Assembly: GCF_000252955.1 (NCBI RefSeq)
Contig: NC_014228.1
Location: forward strand, 4,368,591 to 4,432,590
Direction of reading: 5' to 3'
DNA from: Xenorhabdus nematophila ATCC 19061
Lineage (GTDB): Bacteria > Pseudomonadota > Gammaproteobacteria > Enterobacterales > Enterobacteriaceae
Length of the DNA: 64,000 bases
Shown: positions 9,177 through 18,067 of the stretch, in pieces
How positions within the stretch are numbered: the stretch's first letter is position 1
How the letters are laid out: each line of letters starts with the position of its first letter
Made by a program: the position numbers and the translations under genes
Notes under the pieces: generated by a model
Seen by the model: the letters and a program-made list of their open reading frames with translations, nothing else
What the model was told of the DNA's origin: nothing
Databases searched by the model: none

Positions 9177-10061
9177 TTAAGCTGCTGCGGGGAAATCGTC
9201 ATCTGAGTAGAAAATCTTTGGTGACGGTTTCTTTTCTTTCATGCAGTAAGCAATCAATCCACATAAAACGGTTAACTGAAATCCTTTTATACTTCGGTGA
9301 CGAGAATGCTCTATTTGAGAAATGAGTTTCAATTGACCATTAATGGTTTCGATAATAAACCGTTTTAATAACATTATTCTATCCCACTCTGCCTGCGCTT
9401 GTGCTTTCATGTTCCGGCGCTTCCTTGTGATGAAAGTGATCCCGTTTTGGGCTAAATCGTCCGCCAATGCTTTACTGAGATAGCCTTTGTCACCGTAAAG
9501 AGAACCCGTTAATTCTTGTGATAATTCACGAACAGGCTCTCGATCATCTACATTACCCGGTGTCACTTTAAGCGCCAGAATTTCCCCCAAATGGTTCACA
9601 ATCAAGTGTAATTTGAAACCATAAAACCCGCCCATTGATGTTTTTCCTCGTGCGGCGACCCCTTCAAATACTTTATGACGGGGAATACGAATGTTATGAC
9701 ACACGCGCAAGCTCGTGGAGTCAATAAAAGCAATACCGGTGGGTTTTCCTTTTAATTGAGTCAGATAGCTGCACAGCGGCGTCAAAACGGAAGGCGCGAC
9801 ACTGACAAAACGGGTATAACTCAGTAAGGTGGGAAAATCGTGATGGTGATATTTCCAAATATGTTCCAGATAAAAAAGTTTAAAATTACGGTAATTCGAC
9901 ATATGGAAGAGGATCAAAATAGTCATGATTTCACTGGGATACATATGACCTTGTCGGCGACGAAGGCGGTATCCATTATCGAGACAAAATTGTGTCCACT
10001 GTGGGATAAAAAAACGGCAAAAATCATCGACATCACAAAATATTTCAACTAATTTGTTCAT
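9177..10061 (-). CDS. IS982-family transposase (copy A)
   Basis: DDE transposase of 294 residues. I chose ATG 10061 because AGGAGG (10070-10075) sits eight bases upstream; a longer frame from 10130 lacks such a site. The N-terminus has the family pattern EIFCDVDDFCRFFIPQW. Acidic residues of the catalytic core lie in IAFIDSTSLRVC and LYGDKGYLS, with a glutamate in FIIETINGQLK. The stop codon lies just inside the left inverted repeat. Translation start may be limited by a flanking inverted repeat. Confidence 0.93.
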   Translation of the reverse strand: MNKLVEIFCDVDDFCRFFIPQWTQFCLDNGYRLRRRQGHMYPSEIMTILILFHMSNYRNFKLFYLEHIWKYHHHDFPTLLSYTRFVSVAPSVLTPLCSYLTQLKGKPTGIAFIDSTSLRVCHNIRIPRHKVFEGVAARGKTSMGGFYGFKLHLIVNHLGEILALKVTPGNVDDREPVRELSQELTGSLYGDKGYLSKALADDLAQNGITFITRKRRNMKAQAQAEWDRIMLLKRFIIETINGQLKLISQIEHSRHRSIKGFQLTVLCGLIAYCMKEKKPSPKIFYSDDDFPAAA

Positions 10062-10062
10062 A

Positions 10063-10120
10063 GCCTGTTCCTCCTCGGAGCTGTTTCGGCGAGCACCAAA
10101 ACATGGCTCCTGGAACAGGC
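10063..10120 (-). promoter_or_regulatory. Start-site inverted repeat of IS982 copy A
   Basis: In the transposase leader, GCCTGTTCC (complement at 10112-10120) can pair with GGAACAGGC (10063-10071), enclosing a 40-base loop. The Shine-Dalgarno AGGAGG overlaps the base of the stem and the ATG lies one base beyond it. Transcripts that read in from outside would fold and hide the start. The second IS982 copy has the same geometry with different bases. Confidence 0.6.
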
Positions 10121-10347
10121 TTCTCGTCAATTTCTTATCCAGAATTCGGGTTTATTACCCAAGGTGTATGACGCGTTGGACATGATATCTCCTAACGTAC
10201 CTGAAAAACCGGGCTTTGCCGCACTTATCAAAGGTTTTTTAAACACCGATCCGTACCAATGTATTTTATGCGGAAATCGGCTTCGGTTTATGAGTGCGGA
10301 AAAAGGGACTCCTGTGGCTGCGTTACTGTCAGCAAGGCGGTGTGAGT

Positions 10348-11082
10348 TCAATTGATGGATGCAACACACTGGTTAAATCTCTCTGCGGGTGATTCATCGT
10401 CTAACGTTTTTCTCGGCCTCTCATTAAGTTGTCGGGCAACACTGTCTAATTTTTGTTGGTTGTGAACTGATAAATCAGTTCCTTTGGGGAAATATTGCCT
10501 GAGCAATCTGTTCGTGTTTTCATTAGATCCTCGTTGCCAAGGGGAGTGGGGGTCACAAAAATACACCTGAATGTCAGTGGCTATAGTCAATGCAATGTGG
10601 TTGGTCATTTCAGATCCCCTGTCCCAGGTTAATGTTTTATAGAGTTCAATAGGTAATTTTTGGGCTTGATTTATGAGTGCAGATATTACGGTAGTCGTCT
10701 TGTTATCACTGATTTTGGCAAGCATAACAAAGCGAGAATGGCGTTCTGCCAGTGTGATGATATAGGAGTTTTTGGAACCTTGTATCAGGTCTCCTTCCCA
10801 GTGACCGGGTATGGCTCTGTCTGCAACATTGGGTGGCCTTTCGCTGATGGGTATCGCATTAGGGATTGAGCCTAACCCTTTCCCTTTAAGCGATGTTGTT
10901 CTGGATTTGCGTACTGTTCTTCTGCTTCTGAGGCACTGTTGTAGCTCTTTTTTTAATGCTCCCCGAGTTTGTATGAAAAGCGTTTTATAAATCGTTTCGT
11001 GCGACACATGCATTTCCTGATTATCGGGATAATATCGTTTCAGCCAGCCGGAGATTTGTTCTGGCGACCAGCCCCGATGCAT
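10348..11082 (-). pseudogene. IS30-family transposase, 5'-truncated
   Basis: The C-terminal 244 residues or so of an IS30-type DDE transposase. Family marks are GWSPEQISGWL, VSHETIYKTLF, GHWEGDLIQG (first Asp), LTWDRGSEM (second Asp) and the distal region HSPWQRGSNENTNRLLRQYFP with the glutamate. The N-terminal helix-turn-helix is missing, because near 11082 the sequence switches to an IS110 fragment. The 3' end overlaps the last codons of the IS91 transposase. An apparent start at 11082 exists, but an active protein is unlikely. Confidence 0.88.
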
Positions 11083-11250
11083 TCACAGGGACAAACCGCA
11101 TATGCGGACGGCGAACTGCCTCACAGATAGCCTGTGCATCAGCGGCATCATTTTTCCCTGATTTACCCGTCATGCGATACGGAGATACAAATTTTGCAGC
11201 CATCAGACGAGGTTCATGACCATACTGTCGAAACAATCTTGCCCAATAAT
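11083..11250 (-). pseudogene. IS110-family transposase internal fragment
   Basis: About 55 codons of an IS110-type RuvC-like domain: FRQYGHEPRLMAAKFVSPY, then KNDAADAQAICEAV and RFVPVN. It differs from the IS110 copy at 2120, so it comes from another element. It is cut by IS30 on one side (about 11083) and by the IS6 inverted repeat on the other (11251). Confidence 0.8.
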
Positions 11251-12060
11251 GGGTTCTGTCGCATTAACGAAGCCAGTTTTAATAAACGTGGATTACTGAT
11301 TATTTAGGCAACTAAATGATAAAACATGGCTGCCGGTGATAAGGGCTTTCCTGTTGGTTGAAAATATTGTCCTTTGCGTAACATGGATACAATTTCAATG
11401 CCCGCTAACAGCGTTTGGGTCCGACGAAACGATTTAAACCCGAGCATCGAACGTATTCGTCGTTTGATATTGCGATGATCTTGCTCGATTAAATTATTGA
11501 GGTATTTATTTTGTCGCACCACAATGGCTTCTTCTTCAGGTTTACCCCTATTAAGCGCTTCCCGGGCTGCTGTGTTAGCGCTACTTTTGTCGATCGTCAC
11601 CCTTTCAGGTTCGCCGTGATGGCGAATGGCTCTGCGAAAAAAGCGCCGTGCTGCGGCAGCATCGCGATTGGCAGTCAGCAGGAAATCAATTGTTTGTCCG
11701 CCGGTATCAACGGCACGATAGAGATATTTCCATTGCCCTTTGATGTTGATATAGGTTTCATCCATGCGCCATCGGCGACCCACGGGACGTTTGTGCCGCC
11801 GAAAGGCGTTATCCAATAACGGAACTAAGCGAGTTACCCAACGGTGCCACGTTGAATGATCGACCTCAATACCGCGTTCAGCCATCATCTCTTCGAGATT
11901 ACGTAAGCTCAAGGCATAAGCTAAGTACCCACGAACACACTGAGCCATAATATCAGTCGGATAATGGAGACGCTTGAAGGCGTTGCGAATTAAAGACATG
12001 ATGAAACCACACAGTAAAAGTCGCTATTTTACCTCACTCCGCCTTAATGCGACAGAACCC
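11251..12060 (-). mobile_element. IS6/IS26-family element, copy A, intact
   Basis: An 810-bp element bounded by 17-bp inverted repeats (GGGTTCTGTCGCATTAA at 11251-11267 and its complement at 12044-12060). The flanking octamers, CCAATAAT and AAATATAT, do not match. The usual 8-bp target duplication is therefore missing, and the element sits at a deletion, inversion or cointegrate junction. A truncated second copy in opposite orientation starts at 57785. Confidence 0.92.
11304..11999 (-). CDS. IS6/IS26-family transposase (copy A)
   Basis: A 231-residue DDE transposase with the IS6 layout. An N-terminal helix-turn-helix region (RGIEVDHSTWHRWV) is followed by the catalytic core, with RWRMDETYINIKG (Asp), ERVTIDKSSAN (Asp) and NNLIEQDHRNIKRR (Glu). 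It starts at ATG 11999 and is complete. These enzymes move by replicative cointegrate formation and often cause deletions of neighbouring DNA. Confidence 0.94.
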   Translation of the reverse strand: MSLIRNAFKRLHYPTDIMAQCVRGYLAYALSLRNLEEMMAERGIEVDHSTWHRWVTRLVPLLDNAFRRHKRPVGRRWRMDETYINIKGQWKYLYRAVDTGGQTIDFLLTANRDAAAARRFFRRAIRHHGEPERVTIDKSSANTAAREALNRGKPEEEAIVVRQNKYLNNLIEQDHRNIKRRIRSMLGFKSFRRTQTLLAGIEIVSMLRKGQYFQPTGKPLSPAAMFYHLVA

Positions 12061-12061
12061 A

Positions 12062-12148
12062 AATATATGGTAAGCTTGGTTTGGGTGAACAACCTGTCAA
12101 AACGGGTTTTATACCTGAATTAGTAAAAGAACTCACTCAACACCATTA
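12062..12148 (+). pseudogene. C-terminal fragment of an unidentified gene
   Basis: Immediately beyond IS6, one frame encodes 28 residues (YGKLGLGEQPVKTGFIPELV...) to a TAA at 12146-12148, followed at once by a terminator hairpin. The composition and the terminator suggest the end of a real gene whose front was removed by the IS. I do not recognise the family. Confidence 0.4.
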
Positions 12149-12170
12149 ATATGATTTATTCCTTATAAAA

Positions 12171-12201
12171 AACTCAAGGAAAGAAAATCCCTCCTTGAGT
12201 T
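12171..12201. terminator. Bidirectional terminator-like hairpin
   Basis: AACTCAAGGA/TCCTTGAGTT is a perfect 10-bp stem with an 11-base loop. It is preceded by a run of A and followed by TTCTC. It lies between the gene fragment ending at 12148 and the convergent small gene ending at 12217, so it can serve both strands. Confidence 0.65.
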
Positions 12202-12216
12202 TCTCATTCTTTTCTA

Positions 12217-12543
12217 TTAAATCGGTTTCTCTATAGAATCATATAAGGTATCAAGCTGTTTAATACGTTGATGGTAACTTTGCAGCAGACAAGCCGTATC
12301 GCCTTTGCACTTCTTTCGCTGTTTCAGCCATGCTGTTTGGTTATCATACATTTCGCCTGAGACACCCATAGCAAATAACCCGCGCAAAAAGTGATATTTC
12401 ACACTCATTTCTACATCGAGATCATTTAGCTTTGGGCTGGAACAAATGGCTTTTTCATCCGGTAACTGGGCTTTTGCACAATTAAAGCTGGCCGCAAAAC
12501 TGAATGGAGACAGAAGAAATAACATAAGCCAGAGATATTTCAT
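12217..12543 (-). CDS. Small exported LprI/DUF1311-like protein
   Basis: A 108-residue protein with a clear signal peptide (hydrophobic residues 3-17, then AAS-FNC). The mature part has paired cysteines (NCAKAQLPDEKAICSSPKL and KCKGDTACLL), as in the LprI-N/DUF1311 family of periplasmic or surface proteins. Some members inhibit lysozyme. The ATG directly follows the TAA of the upstream gene, with AAGGAG just before it, so the two genes are translationally linked. Function is inferred only from family resemblance. Confidence 0.6.
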   Translation of the reverse strand: MKYLWLMLFLLSPFSFAASFNCAKAQLPDEKAICSSPKLNDLDVEMSVKYHFLRGLFAMGVSGEMYDNQTAWLKQRKKCKGDTACLLQSYHQRIKQLDTLYDSIEKPI

Positions 12544-13023
12544 TTAATTCTCCTTATGAGGCAAAATAACAGGCCCCGGACCCGTTTGTAATTTAGGTGG
12601 AATGACTTTTTCGTAGGTGAATGACTGTGCTCTGCCGGTTGCATCCAATTTGCAGGAAAACTGAATATCGTTCCAACCCTGATCTGTCCGGTACATGCCG
12701 AGTCCAATCAGTTCAGAAGAATCGGTTAGCTTGATGCTATCCGGTGAGACATCACCCAGAAAAACCTTATCAGCGTCTTTGTGATGTTTTTGAATAACGG
12801 GTAACGCAAAGGGACGGCAAATAAACTCAGCGACTTTTTTAGTCTCAGACCAACTTTTGACATCCTTTAGTGAAGATTTATCTGTAACTTGTTTATTTAT
12901 CTGTTGTTCCAGGTATTTCTGTTGATTTTTAGACAATTGAGTGGATGAGGATTGGGCGTGTATCGCGGCGGAAAAAAGCAAAAAACTCACACCGAAATAG
13001 ATTAAATATTTGGAATTCAACAT
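12544..13023 (-). CDS. Exported protein of unknown function
   Basis: A 159-residue protein with an N-terminal signal peptide (YLIYFGVSFLLFSAAIHA, cleavage expected after AIHA). The mature part contains EFICRPFALPVIQKHHKDAD and, later, a second cysteine in IQFSCKLD, which suggests one disulphide. The cysteine spacing and the RTDQGWNDIQFSC stretch recall DUF930-type proteins, a weak match. It is the first gene of a two-gene unit with the LprI-like protein, so the pair may act together in the periplasm. Confidence 0.5.
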   Translation of the reverse strand: MLNSKYLIYFGVSFLLFSAAIHAQSSSTQLSKNQQKYLEQQINKQVTDKSSLKDVKSWSETKKVAEFICRPFALPVIQKHHKDADKVFLGDVSPDSIKLTDSSELIGLGMYRTDQGWNDIQFSCKLDATGRAQSFTYEKVIPPKLQTGPGPVILPHKEN

Positions 13024-13168
13024 AGCAGGCTGACTCCGAGCAGGACGTTAATACGAGTATGACGTGAATAAAAGTATGGCATAGGTTTTTTAACTGCGCC
13101 ATTTCCATTATTTCTTTTCGATTAACGCTATTTTGGGCGTATTTTTTTAATTCATTGATAGCATTAAA

Positions 13169-13196
13169 ACAATCTCACTCTGATGAATGAGATTGT
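13169..13196 (-). terminator. Terminator of treBC
   Basis: ACAATCTCA/TGAGATTGT is a perfect 9-bp stem with a 10-base loop. It lies 58 bases beyond the treC stop. On the minus strand it is followed by TTTTAATG, a modest U-run. Confidence 0.6.
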
Positions 13197-13253
13197 TTGG
13201 TTATTAAATTTAAATTAAACCGATTTTACTTTATTAATAACATTAAATTGAAT

Positions 13254-14918
13254 TCATTTATTTGCTATTAAATAGACGGCTTCATAAGGTTTAATTTTCA
13301 TTTCATGTTCCGGTTTTTCCGGCGATGAATAATTACTGATTAAGACCTGCCATTCTTTATTGATAAGTGAAGATTCTGGTGACCAGCATTGTGTTTCATC
13401 ACTTAAATTTGCAATTACCAGCAAGTGTTGATCTTGCCAGCGGCGCAGATAGCACCACAATGACGGATGCTCTGGCAGCAGATCCTGATAATCACCGTAG
13501 GTCAGAATAGGATGCTGTTTTCTCAACCTGATTAAATCGTGATAGCAATAGAAGACCGAGTCTTTATCCTGCAAGGCCGCTTCCGTATTGATTTCTGGGT
13601 AATTACTGCAAGGTGTAATCCACGGTGTGCCTGTCGTAAAACCGGCATTTGCTGAACTATCCCACTGCATCGGTGTTCGGCTGTTGTCACGGGATTTTTG
13701 CGCCAAAATTGCCAGAATTTCGTCTGGCTGCATGTCTTTTTCAAGATGCTTCTGGTACATATTGAGGCTTTCAATATCCCGGTAGTCTTCAATACGCGCG
13801 AAGTGTGGGTTTGTCATACCCAATTCTTCGCCCTGATAGATATACGGCGTACCCTGCATACCGTGTAACAGCATTGCCAGCATTTTTGCAGACGTTTTGT
13901 GGTACTGGTGTTCATCACCAAACCGCGAAACAATGCGGGGCTGATCATGATTACACCAAAAAAGCGCACTCCACGCTTTCTGGTGCATCCCTTGCTGCCA
14001 TGTTGAAAAAATCTTTTTCAGCTCAATATAGTCTGGTTTCGCACGAGTCCATTTTTCGCCATTCGGGTAATCCACTTTCAGATGGTGGAAATTGAATGTC
14101 ATGGATAATGACGTTCCATCCAATGCACTATAGCGCTGACAGTGCTCAAGACGTGTGGAGGACATCTCACCCACAGTCATTAATCCTTTGGGCTGGAGAA
14201 CATCACGGCTCATTTCTTGCAGAAATTCATGAATACGAGGGCCGTCAGTATAGAATCGGCGGCCATCTCCACGATCATCATCAGGAAAATCCTGCTGTTT
14301 TGAAACAAGGTTAACGACATCCAAACGCAACCCATCTACACCGCGGTCGGCCCAGAACTCACAGATTTTTTTCAACTCGGCACGGACAGGTTCATGTTCC
14401 CAATTGAGATCGGCCTGTTCCGCTGCAAATAGATGGAGGTAATATTGCTGGCTTTCTGCGTGCCATTGCCAGGCATTACCGCCAAATTTGGATTTCCAGT
14501 TATTAGGCAGGGAACCCTCAGAGCCGTCCCGCCAGATATAAAACTGGCGGTAAGGGTTGTGAATATCCTGCGCAGCCTGGAACCACGGGTGTTGAGTCGA
14601 TGTATGGTTGAAAACCATATCTAAAATAATGCGAATACCCCGTTGATGGGCGTTTTGTACCAGATGATCAAAATCTGCCATTGAGCCGTAATCAGGGTTG
14701 ATGTCACAGTAGTCGGCAACATCATAACCATTATCAACTTGCGGGGATGGATAAAACGGGGTGATCCAAATAGCATCAACACCGAGTTTTTGTAAATAAT
14801 CCAGCCGTTGGGTGATCCCGTTGATATCCCCTGTCCCACTTCCGGTACTGTCCTGAAAACTCTTTGGATAAATTTGGTAGATAACGCTGTCTATCCACCA
14901 CGGTTTTTGTTCGGTCAT
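13254..14918 (-). CDS. treC: Trehalose-6-phosphate hydrolase
   Basis: Cytoplasmic glycoside hydrolase of family 13 that splits trehalose 6-phosphate into glucose and glucose 6-phosphate. The 554 residues match the usual TreC length. Conserved regions are DMVFNHTS (100-107), the nucleophile Asp200 in DGLRLDVVN, the acid/base Glu251 in TVGEMSS, and Asp325 in CNHDQPRIVSR. It lies 50 bases behind treB in the same direction, forming the standard treBC operon. No treR repressor gene is adjacent. Confidence 0.95.
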   Translation of the reverse strand: MTEQKPWWIDSVIYQIYPKSFQDSTGSGTGDINGITQRLDYLQKLGVDAIWITPFYPSPQVDNGYDVADYCDINPDYGSMADFDHLVQNAHQRGIRIILDMVFNHTSTQHPWFQAAQDIHNPYRQFYIWRDGSEGSLPNNWKSKFGGNAWQWHAESQQYYLHLFAAEQADLNWEHEPVRAELKKICEFWADRGVDGLRLDVVNLVSKQQDFPDDDRGDGRRFYTDGPRIHEFLQEMSRDVLQPKGLMTVGEMSSTRLEHCQRYSALDGTSLSMTFNFHHLKVDYPNGEKWTRAKPDYIELKKIFSTWQQGMHQKAWSALFWCNHDQPRIVSRFGDEHQYHKTSAKMLAMLLHGMQGTPYIYQGEELGMTNPHFARIEDYRDIESLNMYQKHLEKDMQPDEILAILAQKSRDNSRTPMQWDSSANAGFTTGTPWITPCSNYPEINTEAALQDKDSVFYCYHDLIRLRKQHPILTYGDYQDLLPEHPSLWCYLRRWQDQHLLVIANLSDETQCWSPESSLINKEWQVLISNYSSPEKPEHEMKIKPYEAVYLIANK

Positions 14919-14968
14919 AACTCTCTATCCGTTAATTTAATCTATGGGCTAACTTAATGAGCCGGCTA

Positions 14969-16402
14969 TTAATTCGTTATTTCATTGGTTAATGCTGCTT
15001 TATGTTCATTTCTGCGATAAGCCAGAATGGTCAACATCAATGGAACAACAATAGCAACAAGCATGGCGATGAGATAAACCAGCCAGAACTGCGGTTTAAT
15101 CGAAAGAATCCCCGGAATTCCGCCCACGCCGATGCCGTTGGCGGTCACATGATTCAGGCCACAAATCAAGCCAGCCAGACTTGCGCCGATCATTGCGCAG
15201 AACATCGGGTAGCGATATTTCAGGTTGATACCGTACATGGCAGGTTCGGTGACACCGAGATAAGCGGAAATGGCCGCAGGGATAGAGATTTCACGCTCTT
15301 TCTGCTTTTTGCTTGCCCAGATAATTCCCGCAACAGCGGAGCCCTGGGCGATATTGGATAGCGCAATGATAGGCCAGATTGGAGTTCCTCCGGTACTCTG
15401 GATCATTTGCAAGTCGATGGCCAGCGTTGTCTGGTGGACACCGGTGATAACCAGTGGCGCATAGAAGAAACCGAACAGGGCTGCGCCGATAGGGGCAAAA
15501 CTCCCTGTCATAATGCCTTTCACGGCCCAGGCAACACCATCACCGATAGCTCGTCCGGCAGGGCCAATCAGTGCATGAGCAAGGAAGACTGCCAGAAGCA
15601 GGGAAGTGACGGGGACGATAACCAAGTAGAGGTAATCAGGCACCCATTTTTTCAGGCGTGTTTCAATCCATCCGAGTGTCAGACCCGCCAATAGGGAGGG
15701 GATCACTTGCGATTGATAACCCACTTTGGAAATCGTAAACCAGCCGAAATTCCAGATTTCGGGGGCTTGTTGCCCCAGCAGGTACGCATTCATCAATTGG
15801 GGAGAAACCAGCGTAATGCCCAGAACAATCCCCAGAATGGGGGTTCCGCCCATTTTTTTGACGGCAGACCAACAAATACCGACAGGGAGGTAGAAGAATA
15901 TCGCCTCACCGATCAACCAGAGAAAATCATAAAGGGTTTGCCAAATAGGGTAGAGTTGCGCAAGTGATTTACCGTCACTGAACGGAATATCCCCGATAAT
16001 ATTACGAAAACCAAGGATTAAACCGCCACTGATAAGGGCGGGCAAGAGTGGGAAAAAGATCTCGGCAAAATGTGAAATTGCATTTTCATACCATTTCATA
16101 TTTTGGCGAGCGGCCTGTTTAACCTCTTCTTTATTAACAGATTGTTTCCCAGTGGTTTCAAGCAGTGCTTTGTAATAAACATCCACATTCGTTCCGATAA
16201 CGACCTGAAATTGCCCTGCATTGGTGAAGCATCCCTTAACCATGGGTAATTCTTCAATCGCTTTGGCATCGGCATCTTCTGGTGTATTAAGAACGAATCT
16301 GAGGCGGGTAATACAATGGCTGACAGAAGCGATATTCTCTTTCCCGCCAATCAAGGTAATAAGTTTATCAACATCCTTTTGATTTATTTGTTTTTTCTTC
16401 AT
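14969..16402 (-). CDS. treB: Trehalose-specific PTS EIIBC
   Basis: Inner-membrane phosphotransferase permease that imports trehalose as trehalose 6-phosphate, the substrate of TreC. The 477 residues contain an N-terminal EIIB domain with the phosphorylated Cys30 (VSHCITRLRF) and a C-terminal EIIC membrane domain from about 105 (RNIIGDIPF, HQTTLAIDLQMIQSTGG, PAAISAYLGVTEPAMYG). There is no EIIA domain, so it would use a glucose-type EIIA in trans. AAGGAG precedes the ATG. The upstream 16403-16679 region should hold the promoter. Confidence 0.95.
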   Translation of the reverse strand: MKKKQINQKDVDKLITLIGGKENIASVSHCITRLRFVLNTPEDADAKAIEELPMVKGCFTNAGQFQVVIGTNVDVYYKALLETTGKQSVNKEEVKQAARQNMKWYENAISHFAEIFFPLLPALISGGLILGFRNIIGDIPFSDGKSLAQLYPIWQTLYDFLWLIGEAIFFYLPVGICWSAVKKMGGTPILGIVLGITLVSPQLMNAYLLGQQAPEIWNFGWFTISKVGYQSQVIPSLLAGLTLGWIETRLKKWVPDYLYLVIVPVTSLLLAVFLAHALIGPAGRAIGDGVAWAVKGIMTGSFAPIGAALFGFFYAPLVITGVHQTTLAIDLQMIQSTGGTPIWPIIALSNIAQGSAVAGIIWASKKQKEREISIPAAISAYLGVTEPAMYGINLKYRYPMFCAMIGASLAGLICGLNHVTANGIGVGGIPGILSIKPQFWLVYLIAMLVAIVVPLMLTILAYRRNEHKAALTNEITN

Positions 16403-16679
16403 ACCTTTTTCTCCTTAGTATGACAGAAGTTATAAATAACGAGATTTTTAGATTAACAGAATGATTACTCTCGTGACGAGATAATGAATAGACTGAAGTA
16501 ATAGCCGATTTATCCTAGTCAGATTTCACGGTTTTTAATATTAAAAGATGTTTTGTTTGAGTTTTAGATCACATTTTATGCCATTGTTTTGAAAATAAAG
16601 GAATTTTTATATTTCCTTTAATTATTATAGTGAAAGGGTCAATTTCAATATAATTTCTTTGTAAATTAATAGATATTAA

Positions 16680-17126
16680 TTATGATTTTAAATAATTTAA
16701 TTGATTTTTTTGATGATATGGTAAGAAAATGATTCCCTCAGAAGTAAAAAAGAAACGTTCACATCCTAAATAGATAGTTTTCCCATCATTGATAAAGGTG
16801 ATTATTCCACCTCCATTGATAGAAAAATGCCATATTTCACCTTGTAACTGGGTTTTTCCTTCAATATTGCAGGGTGTTTGGTAAAATCGATTGTATGGAT
16901 GATGTTCATATTCATAACTTATTTTAAAAATATCATAGATATCTTCTTTATTTAAATTCCAATTTTTGTATGTTGCTATCATGCCATCATCATTACTTTT
17001 AGATAACGTTAAACCTTGTAAATGAATTACATCTATTTTATTGGGGTTTAAATAAGCATGAAAATTAAAAGGTATCAGGGAAACGAGTATAATTTTTATA
17101 TTTATTTTAGTCAGGAATTTTATCAT
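16680..17126 (-). CDS. Hypothetical small exported protein
   Basis: A 148-residue AT-rich gene whose product starts with a signal-like segment (IKIILVSLIPFNFHAYL). The mature part is rich in aromatic residues, with two cysteines (TPCNIEGKTQLQG and YLGCERFFF) and a glycine patch, SINGGGIITF. No known family was recognised. A hairpin upstream (17160-17186) and a degraded coding fragment beyond it suggest a variable island between treB and nudE. The Shine-Dalgarno site is weak. Confidence 0.55.
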   Translation of the reverse strand: MIKFLTKINIKIILVSLIPFNFHAYLNPNKIDVIHLQGLTLSKSNDDGMIATYKNWNLNKEDIYDIFKISYEYEHHPYNRFYQTPCNIEGKTQLQGEIWHFSINGGGIITFINDGKTIYLGCERFFFTSEGIIFLPYHQKNQLNYLKS

Positions 17127-17159
17127 TTTATATTGATCAATATGAGTTGGTTAACAAGC

Positions 17160-17186
17160 CAAGGTTAAAGTATTGTTTTAACCTTG
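17160..17186. terminator. Terminator-like hairpin
   Basis: CAAGGTTAAA/TTTAACCTTG is a perfect 10-bp stem with a seven-base loop. It lies between the degraded coding fragment ending at 17205 and the hypothetical gene starting at 17126. On the minus strand it would terminate transcription of the fragment. Confidence 0.5.
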
Positions 17187-17204
17187 ACTATAAGCGATGA
17201 GTTT

Positions 17205-17372
17205 TTATCGCGAAATAACAACTTTTCCGTTAATTATGGATAAATAAGGACTGAATGTGAAAGTTTTTCCAGTGATTTTATTATCAACTAATATGGGAGA
17301 ACCACCGTATACACCCAGGGCGAGCTGCATGAACGTTTTTTGAGCTTCATTTGTATGCAATGAAAGCTGATT
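17205..17372 (-). pseudogene. Degraded C-terminal coding fragment
   Basis: A 55-codon minus-strand frame without its own start ends at TAA 17205-17207. It encodes a protein-like stretch (HTNEAQKTFMQLALGVYGGS, then a beta-rich TFTFSPYLSIINGKVVISR). It is followed by a hairpin terminator. The family was not identified. It may be the tail of a lost exported protein, since similar glycine-bearing beta-strand ends occur in such proteins. Confidence 0.35.
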
Positions 17373-17503
17373 TTAGGTAGAAATTGATTAACACTATTTT
17401 ATTAAAGTATCAATTATTTTTTTATTTCCGGTTTTTTGTTTGCAATAGAAAAATGGGTATTGAGAGCGTATTTTGTCATACCCATTTTTAGACAATCATC
17501 TGA

Positions 17504-18067
17504 TCAGGATTTCCCATTATTTTGTGCTTGCAGATATCGCTGGGCAAAAAATAGGGCGCTGACATTGCGGGCTTCGTTGAAATCAGGCTGTTCCAGCAGT
17601 GACATCATGTCGGAGACAGGCCAGCGTTTCTGCACCAATGGTTCTGGTTCATCCCCTTCCAGACGTTCCTGATAAAGATCATAAGCAATCACGATATTCA
17701 TCTTGCTGGAAAAATAAGACGGTGCCATGGTTAATTTCGTCAACAATTCTAATTTTCTCGCACCAAAACCAATTTCTTCCTTTAATTCACGATTGGCCGC
17801 TTCAAGGACACTTTCCCCTGCGTCAATAGCACCTTTTGGAAAACCTAACTCGTATTGTTCAATACCAACAGCATATTCGTGAATAAGAACCAGCTCATCC
17901 CCGATAACAGGAATAATGAGTACAGCTTCACGATTTGTGGGTTTCATGCGTTCGTAAACTCTTTTCACACCATTGCTGAATTCAAGATTAACAGATTGAA
18001 TATTGAATAAACGTGACTGGGCAATATCATTTATATTCAGTATATTAGGTTTTTTCAGATCAATCAT
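17504..18067 (-). CDS. nudE: ADP compounds hydrolase NudE
   Basis: Cytoplasmic Nudix hydrolase of 187 residues that cleaves ADP-ribose, NADH and diadenosine polyphosphates. The Nudix box is at 79-101: it starts GAIDAGES and ends RELKEEIGFG, fitting GX5EX7REUXEEXGU. The C-terminal part has APSYFSSKMNIVIAYDLY, typical of NudE. It is divergent from igaA, as in other enterobacteria. Confidence 0.95.
   Translation of the reverse strand: MIDLKKPNILNINDIAQSRLFNIQSVNLEFSNGVKRVYERMKPTNREAVLIIPVIGDELVLIHEYAVGIEQYELGFPKGAIDAGESVLEAANRELKEEIGFGARKLELLTKLTMAPSYFSSKMNIVIAYDLYQERLEGDEPEPLVQKRWPVSDMMSLLEQPDFNEARNVSALFFAQRYLQAQNNGKS

Larger units (their letters stand above)
9164..10151 (-). mobile_element. 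IS982-family element, copy A, intact
   Basis: A 988-bp insertion sequence. Its ends are perfect 12-bp inverted repeats (ACCCGAATTCTG at 9164-9175 and its complement at 10140-10151). It is flanked by a 6-bp target duplication, TTATTA, at 9158-9163 and 10152-10157. It interrupts the IS91 transposase and carries one intact transposase gene, so it may still be active. The clean duplication marks a simple, fairly recent insertion. Confidence 0.95.
8189..10355 (+). pseudogene. IS91-family rolling-circle transposase, split by IS982
   Basis: Y2-type HUH transposase of the IS91 family. The N-terminal cysteine-rich zinc region (CGTCAMCVRRYC...CQSCKSKACSACG) is at about 51-86. The HUH-type histidines lie in HPHIHLSV and the paired tyrosines in YLGRYLKR. 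The gene is cut after codon 325 by IS982 (9164-10151). Deleting the element with one copy of its TTATTA duplication joins ...RKRESLL directly to PKVYDALDM... in frame and restores about 390 codons. The 3' end runs into an IS30 remnant at about 10335-10355, so the last residues may be foreign. Confidence 0.9.

Noticed and set aside
16552..16590. CRP site upstream of treB
   Set aside because: Only one half-site (TGTGAT) is good; the second half does not match.
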